From assembly GCA_001647635.1 (NCBI GenBank), contig CP014761.1:1736001-1800000 (forward strand): DNA of 64,000 nucleotides. Reading direction: 5' to 3'. This stretch comes from Leifsonia xyli (GTDB lineage: Bacteria; Actinomycetota; Actinomycetes; Actinomycetales; Microbacteriaceae). Positions 15,904 through 25,954 of the stretch are shown piece after piece. The stretch's first letter is position 1. Every line of letters begins with the position of its first letter. Under the pieces are notes generated by a model. It did no database searches. It worked only from the letters and a program-made list of their open reading frames with translations, and had not been told where the DNA came from. A program made the translations under genes and the position numbers.

Positions 15904-16520
15904 TCACGACTCGATCGCTGCGTCCAGCGCCCCGCGCCGCAACCCCAGCATCCCCTCCACCGCCCGCGCCAGCACCGGGGCGCGGTCGCCGCCGCCCCAG
16001 CGGACCAGCGTTTGCGCGTTCAGGCCGTCGATCATCCCCAGCAGCTGCCAGGCGGCCTGCGCCGGGTCGTCGGCATGGAACTCGCCCGCTGCGACGCCCT
16101 CCTGCACGATGCCGAGGATGAGCTCCTGCCACGCGTCCATCTGCTCGCGCACCGCCTCGGCGAGCGCCTCGTTCCTCCGCCCGAGCGCCCACGCCTCCAC
16201 CCAGACCAGGGTGACGTCGTCGCGCGTCCCGTCGAGCAGGGTGCGGAGCAGGACCGCCAGCCGCTGGGTGGGCGCACCGGCCCCGGCGAGCAGCGTGCGC
16301 ACCTCGCCCAGCTCGGCGCCGACCACGGCGGCGAAGGCGGACGCGACCAGTGCGTCCATCGCCGGATGGTAGTGGGCCACGAGAGCGGGCGTCACACCCG
16401 CGCGCCCTGCGACACCGCGGAGTGTGACCGCGGCGAGGCCGTCGGTCAGCGCAAGGTCGCGCGCGGCAGTCGCCAGCTCGGTGCGGCGCTCGGCCGGCGG
16501 GCGGCGGGGGCTCTTGACAT
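15904..16520 (-). pseudogene. TetR/AcrR regulator with start-proximal frameshift
   Basis: The frame 15904-16545 encodes a good TetR protein: RRPPAERRTELATAARDLAL, a full HTH (LTDGLAAVTLRGVAGRAG, VTPALVAHYH) and a ligand domain ending ALDAAIES. No ATG, GTG or TTG exists in that frame before GTG 16395, which would delete half of the HTH. The obvious start, ATG 16520, lies 9 nt after a TATACT box but is one frame off. Adding one base, for instance in the G5 run at 16505-16509, gives a continuous MSRAPRRPPAERR start. So this copy has a 1-nt deletion, or the run is a sequencing error or a phase-variable switch. It would have repressed the divergent agmatine deiminase operon. Confidence 0.75.
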
Positions 16521-16553
16521 GGTCCGCCCAGTATAGGTACTTTCGTCACACAT

Positions 16554-16571
16554 ATTGATCGCACGATCAAT
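16554..16571. promoter_or_regulatory. TetR-type operator
   Basis: ATTGATCG-CA-CGATCAAT is a perfect 18-bp palindrome between the tetR gene (minus) and the agmatine deiminase gene (plus), overlapping the upstream part of the tetR promoter. It contains the only strong symmetry in the spacer. Confidence 0.65.
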
Positions 16572-16598
16572 AAAAGTCGCCGACCGATGGAGGACTCG

Positions 16599-17633
16599 AT
16601 GACCTGGCGCATGCCCGCCGAGACGGCACCCCACGAGCGCACCTGGATGGCGTTCCCGCGCGCCGGCCTCACCCTCGGTGACGACGCCGCGTCCGCCGAG
16701 GAGGCTTACGCGTCGTGGACCGCGGTCGCCCACGCGGTGGCCGAGTACGAGCCGCTCACCATGGTCGTCGACCCGACCGAGCGCGACCGCGCCCACCGCA
16801 TGCTCGGCAGCCACATCGAGCAGGTGGAGGCGCCGCTCGACGAGTTCTGGATGCGCGACTTCGGCCCCACCTTCGTGGTGGACGACGAGCGCCCGGGCGT
16901 GCTCGGCGCAGTGGACTGGACGTTCAACGGCTGGGGCGATCCGGAGTGGGCGGAGTGGCGCAAGTCCGCCGAGATCGCCCGCTTCGTCGCCGAGCAGACC
17001 GGCGCCGAGCTGATCAGCTCGCTGCTCGTCAACGAAGGCGGCGGCATCCACGTCGACGGCGAGGGCACGGTCCTGCTGACCGAGACGGTGCAGCTCGACC
17101 CGCGGCGCAACAAGTACGCCGACAAGGCGCGCGTCGAGGCGGAGATGGCCCGCACGATCGGCGCCACGCACGCGATCTGGCTGCCGCGCGGCCTCACCCG
17201 CGACTACGACGACTTCGGGACCAACGGCCACGTCGACATCGTCGCGACCATCCCCTCCCCCGGCACCCTGCTGCTGCACACCCAGCGCGACCCGGAGCAC
17301 CCGGACTTCGAGGTGTCGCGCGAGCTGCGCGCGATGCTGGCCGAGACGACCGACGCGGCCGGCCGCCGGTGGGACATCGTCGAGCTGCCCGCGCCGGCGA
17401 CCCTCCGCGACGAGGAGGGCTTCGTCGACTGGAGCTACGTCAACCACCTGGTCGTCAACGAAGGCATCGTGGCGTGCGGCTTCGGCGAGGAGAAGGCTGA
17501 CGCCGAGGCGACGGAGATCCTGGAGGCCGTCTACCCCGGTCGCCGCGTGACCATGGTGGACTCGCGCCCGATCTTCGCGCGCGGCGGAGGCATCCACTGC
17601 ATCACCCAGCAGCAGCCGGCGGTGAACGCATGA
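16599..17633 (+). CDS. aguA: Agmatine deiminase family protein
   Basis: 344 residues of the peptidyl-arginine-deiminase-like fold. Start ATG 16599 is preferred over the in-frame ATG at 16587 because GGAGGA between them is a good Shine-Dalgarno for 16599. Motifs: WMAFPRAG, FWMRDFGPTF, NEGGGIHVDGEGTVL, DDFGTNGHVD and the nucleophile Cys334 in GGGIHCITQQQP. Predicted reaction: agmatine to N-carbamoylputrescine plus ammonia. The usual next enzyme is a nitrilase-fold carbamoylputrescine amidase, but the coupled downstream gene (ATGA) is an amidase-signature protein, which might replace it. Confidence 0.88.
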   Translation: MTWRMPAETAPHERTWMAFPRAGLTLGDDAASAEEAYASWTAVAHAVAEYEPLTMVVDPTERDRAHRMLGSHIEQVEAPLDEFWMRDFGPTFVVDDERPGVLGAVDWTFNGWGDPEWAEWRKSAEIARFVAEQTGAELISSLLVNEGGGIHVDGEGTVLLTETVQLDPRRNKYADKARVEAEMARTIGATHAIWLPRGLTRDYDDFGTNGHVDIVATIPSPGTLLLHTQRDPEHPDFEVSRELRAMLAETTDAAGRRWDIVELPAPATLRDEEGFVDWSYVNHLVVNEGIVACGFGEEKADAEATEILEAVYPGRRVTMVDSRPIFARGGGIHCITQQQPAVNA

Positions 17634-19330
17634 CGTTCGACGTGGTCGAGGCCTCCATCGCCGACCTGCGGCGAGCGCTCGAGGCCGGCGAGACGACCAG
17701 CGAGGAGCTGGTGACGGCGCACCTGGCGCGCATCGACGCCTACGACGCGGCCGGCCCACGGCTCAACGCCGTGGTGGTCCGGAACCCGGACGCAATGGAG
17801 GAGGCCCGCGCGTCCGACGCGCGCCGGGCCCACGGCGAGACGCTCGGCCCGCTCGACGGCATCCCTTACACCGCGAAGGACAGCTACCTTGCCCGCGGCC
17901 TGACCGCCGCGGCCGGCTCGCCCGCCTTCGAGCACCTGGTCGCGCAGCGCGACGCCTTCACGATCGAGCGGCTGCGGGCGGCCGGGGCGATCCTACTCGG
18001 CCTGACCAACATGCCGCCGATGGCCAACGGCGGCATGCAGCGCGGCGTCTACGGCCGCGCCGAGTCGCCGTACAACGGCGACTACCTGACGGCCGCGTTC
18101 GGCTCCGGGTCGTCGAACGGCTCGGGCACGGCGACCGCCGCCAGCTTCGCGGCATTCGGGCTCGGCGAGGAGACCTGGTCGTCCGGCCGCGCCCCCGCCT
18201 CCAACAACGCCCTGTGCGCGTACACGCCGTCGCGCGGGATCATCTCGGTGCGCGGCAACTGGCCGCTGGTGCCGACGATGGATGTGGTGGTGCCGCACAC
18301 GCGCACGATGGGCGATCTGCTCGAAGTGCTCGACGTGATCGTGGCCGACGACGCGGAGACGCGCGGCGACTTCTGGCGAGCCCAGCCGTGGGTCGAGCTG
18401 CCGCGCGCGTCCGAGGTGCGACCCGCGTCGTACCCGGCGGTGGCGCAGGATGCCTCCCTGGCCGGCCGACGCGTGGGCATCCCGCGGATGTACATCAACG
18501 CCGACCCCGACGCCGGCACCGCCGAGCACCCCGGGATCGGCGGCCCGACCGGGCAGCGCATCGAGACGCGCGCGTCGGTGATCGCCCTCTGGGAGGCGGC
18601 GCGACGCGACCTGGAGGCGGCGGGTGCGACCGTGGTCGAGGTCGACTTCCCGGCCGTGTCCAACTACGAGGGCGACCGGCCGGGCGCGCCCACGATCGCC
18701 ACCCGCGGTCTGGTCCGGCCGGAGTTCCTCCGCCGTGAGATCGTCGACCTGTCGGCGTGGGCATGGAACGACTTCCTCGACGCGAACGGCGACCCCGCCC
18801 TGCGCACCCTCGCGGACGTGGACGGATCCCGCATCTTCCCGCAGCCCGAGGGCGCCCTGCCCGACCGCTACACCGGGTTCGAGGACGACATCGCCGACTA
18901 CCCCGCGTGGGTGCGGGCGCATCCGGGGACGACGCTGGACAGCATCCCGGAGCTGGCCGACGGACTGCGCGGCCTCGAGGAGACCCGCCGCGTCGACCTG
19001 GAGGAGTGGATGGATGGCATCGGCCTCGACGCGGTCGTCTTCCCGGCCGTGGCCGACGTGGCACCGGCGGACATGGATGTGAACCCTGCCTCGGCGGACC
19101 TCGGCTGGCGCAACGGCGTCTGGGTCGCGAACGGCAACCTCGTTCCGCGGCACCTCGGCATCCCGACCGTCACGGTCCCGATGGGCACCATGGCCGACAT
19201 CGGGATGCCCGTCGGGCTGACCTTCGCCGGCCGCGCCTACGACGACACACGCCTGCTCGCGCTCGCCGCGGCCTTCGAGGCGCTGGCCCCGCGCCGCACT
19301 GCCCCGCCCCGCACACCGCCCCTCCCCTAG
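17630..19330 (+). CDS. Amidase (amidase signature family)
   Basis: 566 residues. The Ser-cisSer-Lys apparatus is recognisable: Lys in DGIPYTAKDSY, the Gly/Ser-rich stretch AAFGSGSSNGSGTATAASF, and the nucleophile region ETWSSGRAPASNN, where the usual TDTGGSIR has become ETWSSGR but keeps the Ser. The insert of about 60 residues in the middle and the C-terminal PTVTVPMG are typical of long family members. It overlaps the agmatine deiminase stop by 4 bases, so both proteins are made together. Substrate is inferred to be a carbamoyl or acyl amide arising in agmatine or polyamine breakdown. Confidence 0.88.
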   Translation: MTFDVVEASIADLRRALEAGETTSEELVTAHLARIDAYDAAGPRLNAVVVRNPDAMEEARASDARRAHGETLGPLDGIPYTAKDSYLARGLTAAAGSPAFEHLVAQRDAFTIERLRAAGAILLGLTNMPPMANGGMQRGVYGRAESPYNGDYLTAAFGSGSSNGSGTATAASFAAFGLGEETWSSGRAPASNNALCAYTPSRGIISVRGNWPLVPTMDVVVPHTRTMGDLLEVLDVIVADDAETRGDFWRAQPWVELPRASEVRPASYPAVAQDASLAGRRVGIPRMYINADPDAGTAEHPGIGGPTGQRIETRASVIALWEAARRDLEAAGATVVEVDFPAVSNYEGDRPGAPTIATRGLVRPEFLRREIVDLSAWAWNDFLDANGDPALRTLADVDGSRIFPQPEGALPDRYTGFEDDIADYPAWVRAHPGTTLDSIPELADGLRGLEETRRVDLEEWMDGIGLDAVVFPAVADVAPADMDVNPASADLGWRNGVWVANGNLVPRHLGIPTVTVPMGTMADIGMPVGLTFAGRAYDDTRLLALAAAFEALAPRRTAPPRTPPLP

Positions 19331-19354
19331 CCGCACCCTCCCGGGGCCGTCCGC

Positions 19355-19409
19355 GATTCGTGCCGAATGTGCGTTATGAGGTCGCCATAACGCACATTCG
19401 GCACGAATC
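19355..19409. repeat. Perfect 24-bp inverted repeat, dispersed palindrome copy 2
   Basis: Arms 19355-19378 and 19386-19409 are exactly complementary over 24 bases with a 7-nt loop. The arm begins GATTCGTGCCGAATGTGCG. It lies 24 bp after the amidase stop. No T-run follows, so it is not a classical terminator. It shares 16 of 18 bases with the element at 5173-5191. Confidence 0.85.
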
Positions 19410-19450
19410 CTCGCAGGGGTGAGGGTCGGCGCCGTCGAACGGCCGCGCCG

Positions 19451-19503
19451 ATTCGTCACGAATGGTCGCCATTCGCCACGAATCGCGCCCATTCGTGACG
19501 AAT
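19451..19503. repeat. Three 13-bp palindromes with 20-bp period
   Basis: ATTCGTCACGAAT (19451-19463), ATTCGCCACGAAT (19471-19483) and ATTCGTGACGAAT (19491-19503) are separated by two 7-bp G/C-rich spacers. Arms ATTCG/CGAAT are the same as in the nearby hairpin. The array ends about 100 bp before the carboxypeptidase start, so it could be a set of operator sites on nearly the same helix face. Confidence 0.75.
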
Positions 19504-19601
19504 CGTGATGGGACCCTCCGCGCCGGGTCGGTCGCGGGAGGGATGCGGATCAGGCTCGGGAGGGACGCGCGTGGCGCGGCTGCGCTGCGAGCGTGGGAGG
19601 C

Positions 19602-20189
19602 ATGCACTCCACGAACCGCGTCATCGGCGCCGCCTCCGCCCTCCTGCTCGCCGCCGCCCTCGCGGGATGCGCGGCCGGCGGCACCGCCGCGATGGCCCGT
19701 CCTGCGAGCCTTCCCGCGGCGGGCGGCGCCGCGACCGCGGACGGCCTCACCGTCGATGACGGTTACATCCCCGACGGCGGCTCCCTGAGCCTCGACAGCG
19801 ACCTCCCCGCCGTCACCCGTCTCGACCCGGCGCTCCTGACCGCACTCCGCGACGCGCAGGCCGCGATGCGGCAGGAGGGCGCCGGCCACGAGATCACGAT
19901 CGCCGACGGGTGGCGCTCCGAGCGGTATCAGGAGCACCTGTTCGCGCAGGCGGTCGAGCAGTACGGCAGCGAGGAGGAGGCCGAGAAGTGGGTGAAGCGC
20001 GGCAGCGACTCGGCGCACGTCCGCGGCGAGGCGGTCGACATCGCCGACGCCGGCGCGATGGACTACCTCAACCGGTTCGGGAACACCTGGGGCCTGTGCC
20101 AGACGTACGCGAATGAGGCCTGGCACTTCGAACTGCGCACCCGGCCCGGCGGCGAGTGCCCCCCGCAGTCCGCCGACGGCCGAGGCTGA
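19602..20189 (+). CDS. D-alanyl-D-alanine carboxypeptidase-like lipoprotein (VanY/M15B)
   Basis: 195 residues. Signal with lipobox LAGC (about residue 20) makes it a lipoprotein. Zinc-peptidase motifs of family M15B are present: DGWRSERYQEHLF, SDSAHVRGEAVDIAD (SxHxxGxAxD, first two ligands) and EAWHFE (last His with catalytic Glu). It would trim D-Ala from peptidoglycan stem peptides outside the membrane. Start ATG 19602 follows GGGAGG. The upstream 270 bases hold the long hairpin and the three-palindrome array. Its 3' end abuts the next lipoprotein gene on the other strand by 3 bp. Confidence 0.9.
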   Translation: MHSTNRVIGAASALLLAAALAGCAAGGTAAMARPASLPAAGGAATADGLTVDDGYIPDGGSLSLDSDLPAVTRLDPALLTALRDAQAAMRQEGAGHEITIADGWRSERYQEHLFAQAVEQYGSEEEAEKWVKRGSDSAHVRGEAVDIADAGAMDYLNRFGNTWGLCQTYANEAWHFELRTRPGGECPPQSADGRG

Positions 20190-20192
20190 CGG

Positions 20193-22350
<2,158 letters not shown>

Positions 22351-22390
22351 GCCCGTCGCGGCGCGCGAGCGTCGCGGCACCCGCCGAACG

Positions 22391-22396
22391 TACGAT
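22391..22396 (+). promoter_or_regulatory. -10 box of leaderless marR-glxA operon
   Basis: TACGAT, GAGCGT, then ATG 22403; same layout as at 12077. Confidence 0.55.
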
Positions 22397-22402
22397 GAGC
22401 GT

Positions 22403-22834
22403 ATGGACAAGCACGAGGTGGAGGCGGACGAGCACCGCCCCGAGAACTGGCCGCTGGGTCGGCTGCTCGGCGCCGCCTCGCGCACCGTCGAGCGCGCCTG
22501 GGCGGAGGCGCTGGAGCAGCGCGGCCTGACGCACGCGGGCCTGGTCGTGCTGCACCTGCTGGAACTGGGCTTCGACTCGCAATCCGATCTCGCCCGGCTC
22601 GCGCGCGTCGAGCCGCAGACCATGTCCCGCACGGTGGACCGCCTGGAGCGCGAGGGACTGCTGGTCCGCCGGCCCGACCCCGTCGACCGGCGCCGTCATG
22701 TCCTCGCCGTGACGGACGAGGGCCGCGCCGCCTTCGCCGGCGTGCGCGGGCTCGAGGACGAGGTCTTCCCCGAGGTCGACGACCCCGCCGCCCTGCGCGC
22801 CGCCCTGCTGCAGATCGTCTCCGCCCGCCCATGA
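22403..22834 (+). CDS. MarR family transcriptional regulator
   Basis: 143 residues with the MarR winged helix: SQSDLARLARVEPQTMSRTVDRL (HTH) and RPDPVDRRRHVLAVTD (wing with the DxR pattern). The acidic N-terminus (DKHEVEADEHRPENW) is short. The next gene, a GlxA-type regulator, starts inside its stop codon (ATGA), so two regulators are produced from one leaderless message. The regulated target is not evident, since argG upstream has its own promoter. Confidence 0.9.
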   Translation: MDKHEVEADEHRPENWPLGRLLGAASRTVERAWAEALEQRGLTHAGLVVLHLLELGFDSQSDLARLARVEPQTMSRTVDRLEREGLLVRRPDPVDRRRHVLAVTDEGRAAFAGVRGLEDEVFPEVDDPAALRAALLQIVSARP

Positions 22835-23781
22835 GCGACAGCGGCGTGCACCGCGTCGCCGTGCTGGTACTGGAGGGCGCCAAGCCGCTGGACGTCGGTA
22901 TCCCCGCCCAGGTGTTCTCCCATCGGCCGAGCATGCCCTACGAGGTGCGCGTCTGCGGCGCGGCGCCCGGCCTGGTGACCGGCGGCGACGGCCTCTCGTA
23001 CCATGTCGCCGACGGGCTGGAGGCGCTGGAGCAGGCCGACTCGGTGTTCGTGCCCGGCTACCGCAACCCCGCGATAACCGACCCGCCCGCCGCGGTCGTC
23101 GGAGCCCTCCTCGCGGCGCACGAGCGCGGCGCACGGCTCGCAGCGATCTCGACCGGGGCGTTCGCCCTCGCGGCGACCGGACTCCTCGACGGCAAGCGCG
23201 CGACCACCCACTGGCATTACACGCGCGCGCTGGCGGAGCGGCATCCCCTGGTCCGCGTCGACGAGAACGTGCTGTTCGTCGACGAGGGCGACATCCTCAC
23301 CTCCGCCGGTGCCGCCTCCGGCATCGACCTCTGCCTGCACCTGGTGCGGCGCGATCACGGCGTCGGGCTGTCGAACCGCGTTGCCCGGCGGCTCGTCGCC
23401 GCCCCCTACCGCAGCGGCGGGCAGGCGCAGTACGTGCCGCGCAGCGTCCCCGAACCGCTCGGCGACCTCTTCGCCGAGACACGGGAGTGGGCGCTCGCCC
23501 ACCTGGCAGAACCGCTGACGCTCGAGGCGCTCGCCCGCAACGCGAAGGTGTCGGCGCGGACGTTCTCGCGCCGCTTCGTGGAGGACACCGGCTACACCCC
23601 GATGCAGTGGGTGCTGCGCGCCCGGGTCGACCTGGCACGCGAGCTGCTGGAACGCACCGACCTGGGCGTCGAGCAGATCGCGGCGCGCGTGGGGCTGGGG
23701 ACCGGAGCGAATCTGCGACTGCACTTCCAGCGCATCCTGGGCACCTCGCCGACCGAGTACCGGCACACGTTCTCGGCCTGA
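22831..23781 (+). CDS. GlxA family regulator (DJ-1/PfpI + AraC HTH)
   Basis: 316 residues. N-terminal DJ-1/PfpI-like domain (VAVLVLEGAKPLDVGIPAQVF, FVPGYRNP, AISTGAFALAATGLLDGKRATTHW), where the usual Cys nucleophile elbow is STGAF, so it is a ligand-sensing rather than enzymatic domain. C-terminal AraC double HTH (LTLEALARNAKVSARTFSRRF and GVEQIAARVGLGTGANLRLHFQR). Made with the MarR protein upstream. The three GCGCWGCATG repeats that follow it, in front of the GAPDH gene, are possible binding sites. Confidence 0.92.
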   Translation: MSDSGVHRVAVLVLEGAKPLDVGIPAQVFSHRPSMPYEVRVCGAAPGLVTGGDGLSYHVADGLEALEQADSVFVPGYRNPAITDPPAAVVGALLAAHERGARLAAISTGAFALAATGLLDGKRATTHWHYTRALAERHPLVRVDENVLFVDEGDILTSAGAASGIDLCLHLVRRDHGVGLSNRVARRLVAAPYRSGGQAQYVPRSVPEPLGDLFAETREWALAHLAEPLTLEALARNAKVSARTFSRRFVEDTGYTPMQWVLRARVDLARELLERTDLGVEQIAARVGLGTGANLRLHFQRILGTSPTEYRHTFSA

Positions 23782-23800
23782 GCGGCCTGACGCAATCCTT

Positions 23801-23886
23801 GCGCTGCATGGCGAAAAGCCTGGCGGGATTCTTGCGCAGCATGTCGCCCACGCCACTTTCTACGTTTCCGCGGCACGCGCAGCATG
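23801..23886. repeat. Three direct repeats GCGCWGCATG upstream of gap
   Basis: GCGCTGCATG 23801-23810, GCGCAGCATG 23834-23843 and GCGCAGCATG 23877-23886 (starts 33 and 43 bp apart), the first two preceded by TT. They occupy most of the 130-bp spacer between the GlxA regulator and the GAPDH gene. Possible activator sites. Confidence 0.5.
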
Positions 23887-23911
23887 GATGCGGTCACACG
23901 AAAGGAACACC

Positions 23912-24913
23912 ATGACCCGCATCGCCATCAACGGATTCGGCCGCATCGGCCGCAACACCCTCCGCGCCCTTCTCGAGCGCGACTCCGACCTCGAGGTCGT
24001 CGCCGTCAACGACCTCACCGCCCCCGCCACTCTCGCCCACCTGCTCGCCTACGACAGCTCCCTCGGCCGCCTCGGCCGCACCGTCGAGGTCGACGGCGAC
24101 ACGCTCGTCGTGGACGGCCGCCGCATCCGCGTCCTCGCCGAGCGCGAGCCCGCCGACCTGCCCTGGGCCGAACTGGGCGTGGATGTGGTGCTCGAGTCCA
24201 CCGGACGCTTCACCTCCGCCGATGCCGCCCGCGGGCACCTGACGGCAGGCGCCAAGCGGGTGCTCGTCAGCGCCCCCGCCGACGGCGCCGACGTCACACT
24301 CGCCTTCGGCGTCAACACCGACGCGTTCGACCCGGAGAACCACCTCATCGTCTCCAACGCCTCGTGCACCACGAACGCGCTCGCGCCGCTGGCGAAGGTG
24401 CTGGACGACCTCGCCGGCATCGAGCACGGCTTCATGACGACCGTGCACGCGTACACGCAGGAGCAGAACCTCCAGGACGGCCCCCACCGCGACCTCCGCC
24501 GCGCCCGCGCCGCCGCCGTCAACATCGTGCCGACGACCACCGGCGCCGCGAAGGCGATCGGGCTGGTCCTGCCGCAGCTCGACGGCAAGCTCTCGGGCGA
24601 CTCCATCCGCGTGCCCGTGCCGGTCGGCTCCATCGTGGAGCTCAACACGACGGTGTCGCGCGACGTCACCCGTGACGAGGTGCTCGCCGCCTACCGCGAG
24701 GCGGCGGACGGCGCACTCCGCGGCATCCTCGAGTACGCCGACGCGCCACTCGTCTCGAGCGACATCACCGGGCAGCCGGCATCGTCGATCTTCGACGCCG
24801 CGCTCACGCGGGTGGACGGGCGCCACATCAAGGTCGTCGCCTGGTACGACAACGAGTGGGGCTTCTCCAACCGCGTCGTCGACACGCTGGAGCTGCTGGC
24901 CGAGGCGGTCTGA
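23912..24913 (+). CDS. gap: Glyceraldehyde-3-phosphate dehydrogenase, type I
   Basis: 333 residues. Rossmann start INGFGRIGRNTLRAL, cofactor loop AVNDLTAP (Asp indicates NAD), nucleophile Cys152 in SNASCTTNALAP, His in TTVHAYTQEQ, and ending WYDNEWGFSNRVVDTL. Catalyses the NAD-linked oxidation and phosphorylation of glyceraldehyde 3-phosphate. Start ATG 23912 follows AAAGGA. The gene is not next to pgk or tpi, so it may be a second GAPDH with its own regulation. Confidence 0.95.
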   Translation: MTRIAINGFGRIGRNTLRALLERDSDLEVVAVNDLTAPATLAHLLAYDSSLGRLGRTVEVDGDTLVVDGRRIRVLAEREPADLPWAELGVDVVLESTGRFTSADAARGHLTAGAKRVLVSAPADGADVTLAFGVNTDAFDPENHLIVSNASCTTNALAPLAKVLDDLAGIEHGFMTTVHAYTQEQNLQDGPHRDLRRARAAAVNIVPTTTGAAKAIGLVLPQLDGKLSGDSIRVPVPVGSIVELNTTVSRDVTRDEVLAAYREAADGALRGILEYADAPLVSSDITGQPASSIFDAALTRVDGRHIKVVAWYDNEWGFSNRVVDTLELLAEAV

Positions 24914-24917
24914 GGAC

Positions 24918-25892
24918 TCAGGCCTCTTTCGGCACCTTCACGGTGAGGCTGGACGGGTCGACCCACGTGCGGAGGGCGGATGCGCGGCCGAACAGGTCGC
25001 CGTCCAGGTCCACCTCCTGCGGACGGTTGAGGCGCATGACGAACTCCCGGCCTTTGAGGTAGTTCATCGCGCGCACCTCCTTGTCGGCTCCCATGAGCCG
25101 CCGCCCGACGGTCGTGCGGCGGAGCACGCCGTTCTCCCAGAAGATCTTGACGGCGATCTGCACCCAGCCCACGAATCCCTCCGGCCGCAGCACGACGATG
25201 TCGAACTCGCCGTCGTCGACCGCGGCTTCGGGGAGCAGCAGGATGTTTGCGGGCAGCGACCCGCAGTTGCCGATCAGGACGGTGTGGGCGCGCACGGACC
25301 GCACGCCCTTGTCATCCAGCTGATAGCGCAGCCGCAGCTCGTTCTTGTCGCGAAGCACCTTGCTGATCGCCTTCACGTAGGCGAGCCAGCCGTGACGCGC
25401 CTTGAGGTCGTCGTCGGTGGCGGCGATCATCTGGGCGTCGATGCCCACCCCGGCCATGACGAGGTACGAGTGCTTGCGCGTCGGGCCGCTCCCGTCACGC
25501 AGCTCGATCACGCCGACGTCGATGGTCCGGTCGTCCCCGTCGAACGCGGAGTCGAGCGCGTTCTCGATGTCGTCCAGCGTGAGGTTCAGGTTGCGGGCGA
25601 GCAGGTTGCCCGTGCCGGAGGGCAGCAGCGCGATGGGCGTGCCGGTGCCGCGCAGCTCCTCGGCCACGGTCCGCACCGTACCATCGCCGCCCGCCGCGAT
25701 GACGACGTCGACGCCCTTCTCGAGGGCTTCCTTCGTCTGCCCGCTGCCCGGGTCGTCCTCGGTGGTCTCGAGCCATAGCGTCTCGTTCCACCCCCATCGC
25801 TTCTCGGCGGCGGCCAGTGCCTCGCGCAACGCGGGCTCATCGACCTTCACCGGGTTCACGACGATTGCTGCGGTCCTCGGTTGCTCGGGCAT
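24918..25892 (-). CDS. Diacylglycerol/lipid kinase family protein
   Basis: 324 residues. Catalytic domain of the DagK/YegS type with the ATP loop AAGGDGTVRTVAEEL and LLPSGTGNLLARNL, and a later GNCGSLPANILLLPEA loop with DGEFDIVVL. It phosphorylates lipids such as diacylglycerol or ceramide-like substrates at the membrane. Start ATG 25892 lies 7 nt after TACTGT, so it appears leaderless. Convergent with gap, the 3' ends being 4 bp apart. There is no membrane segment; association with the membrane is by substrate. Confidence 0.88.
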   Translation of the reverse strand: MPEQPRTAAIVVNPVKVDEPALREALAAAEKRWGWNETLWLETTEDDPGSGQTKEALEKGVDVVIAAGGDGTVRTVAEELRGTGTPIALLPSGTGNLLARNLNLTLDDIENALDSAFDGDDRTIDVGVIELRDGSGPTRKHSYLVMAGVGIDAQMIAATDDDLKARHGWLAYVKAISKVLRDKNELRLRYQLDDKGVRSVRAHTVLIGNCGSLPANILLLPEAAVDDGEFDIVVLRPEGFVGWVQIAVKIFWENGVLRRTTVGRRLMGADKEVRAMNYLKGREFVMRLNRPQEVDLDGDLFGRASALRTWVDPSSLTVKVPKEA

Positions 25893-25899
25893 ACCGGGG

Positions 25900-25905
25900 A
25901 CAGTA
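25900..25905 (-). promoter_or_regulatory. -10 box of leaderless lipid kinase gene
   Basis: TACTGT on the minus strand, 7 nt before ATG 25892. Confidence 0.5.
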
Positions 25906-25931
25906 CCGGGGAAGTCGCGGGTGCGTAAGCG

Positions 25932-25953
25932 GGACGGGTGCGAGCACCCGTCC
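25932..25953 (-). terminator. Hairpin after Ser/Thr kinase gene
   Basis: GGACGGGTG-CGAG-CACCCGTCC, perfect 9-bp stem, starts directly after the kinase stop codon at 25955. The following bases on the minus strand are GC-rich, without a T-run. Confidence 0.65.
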
Positions 25954-25954
25954 G

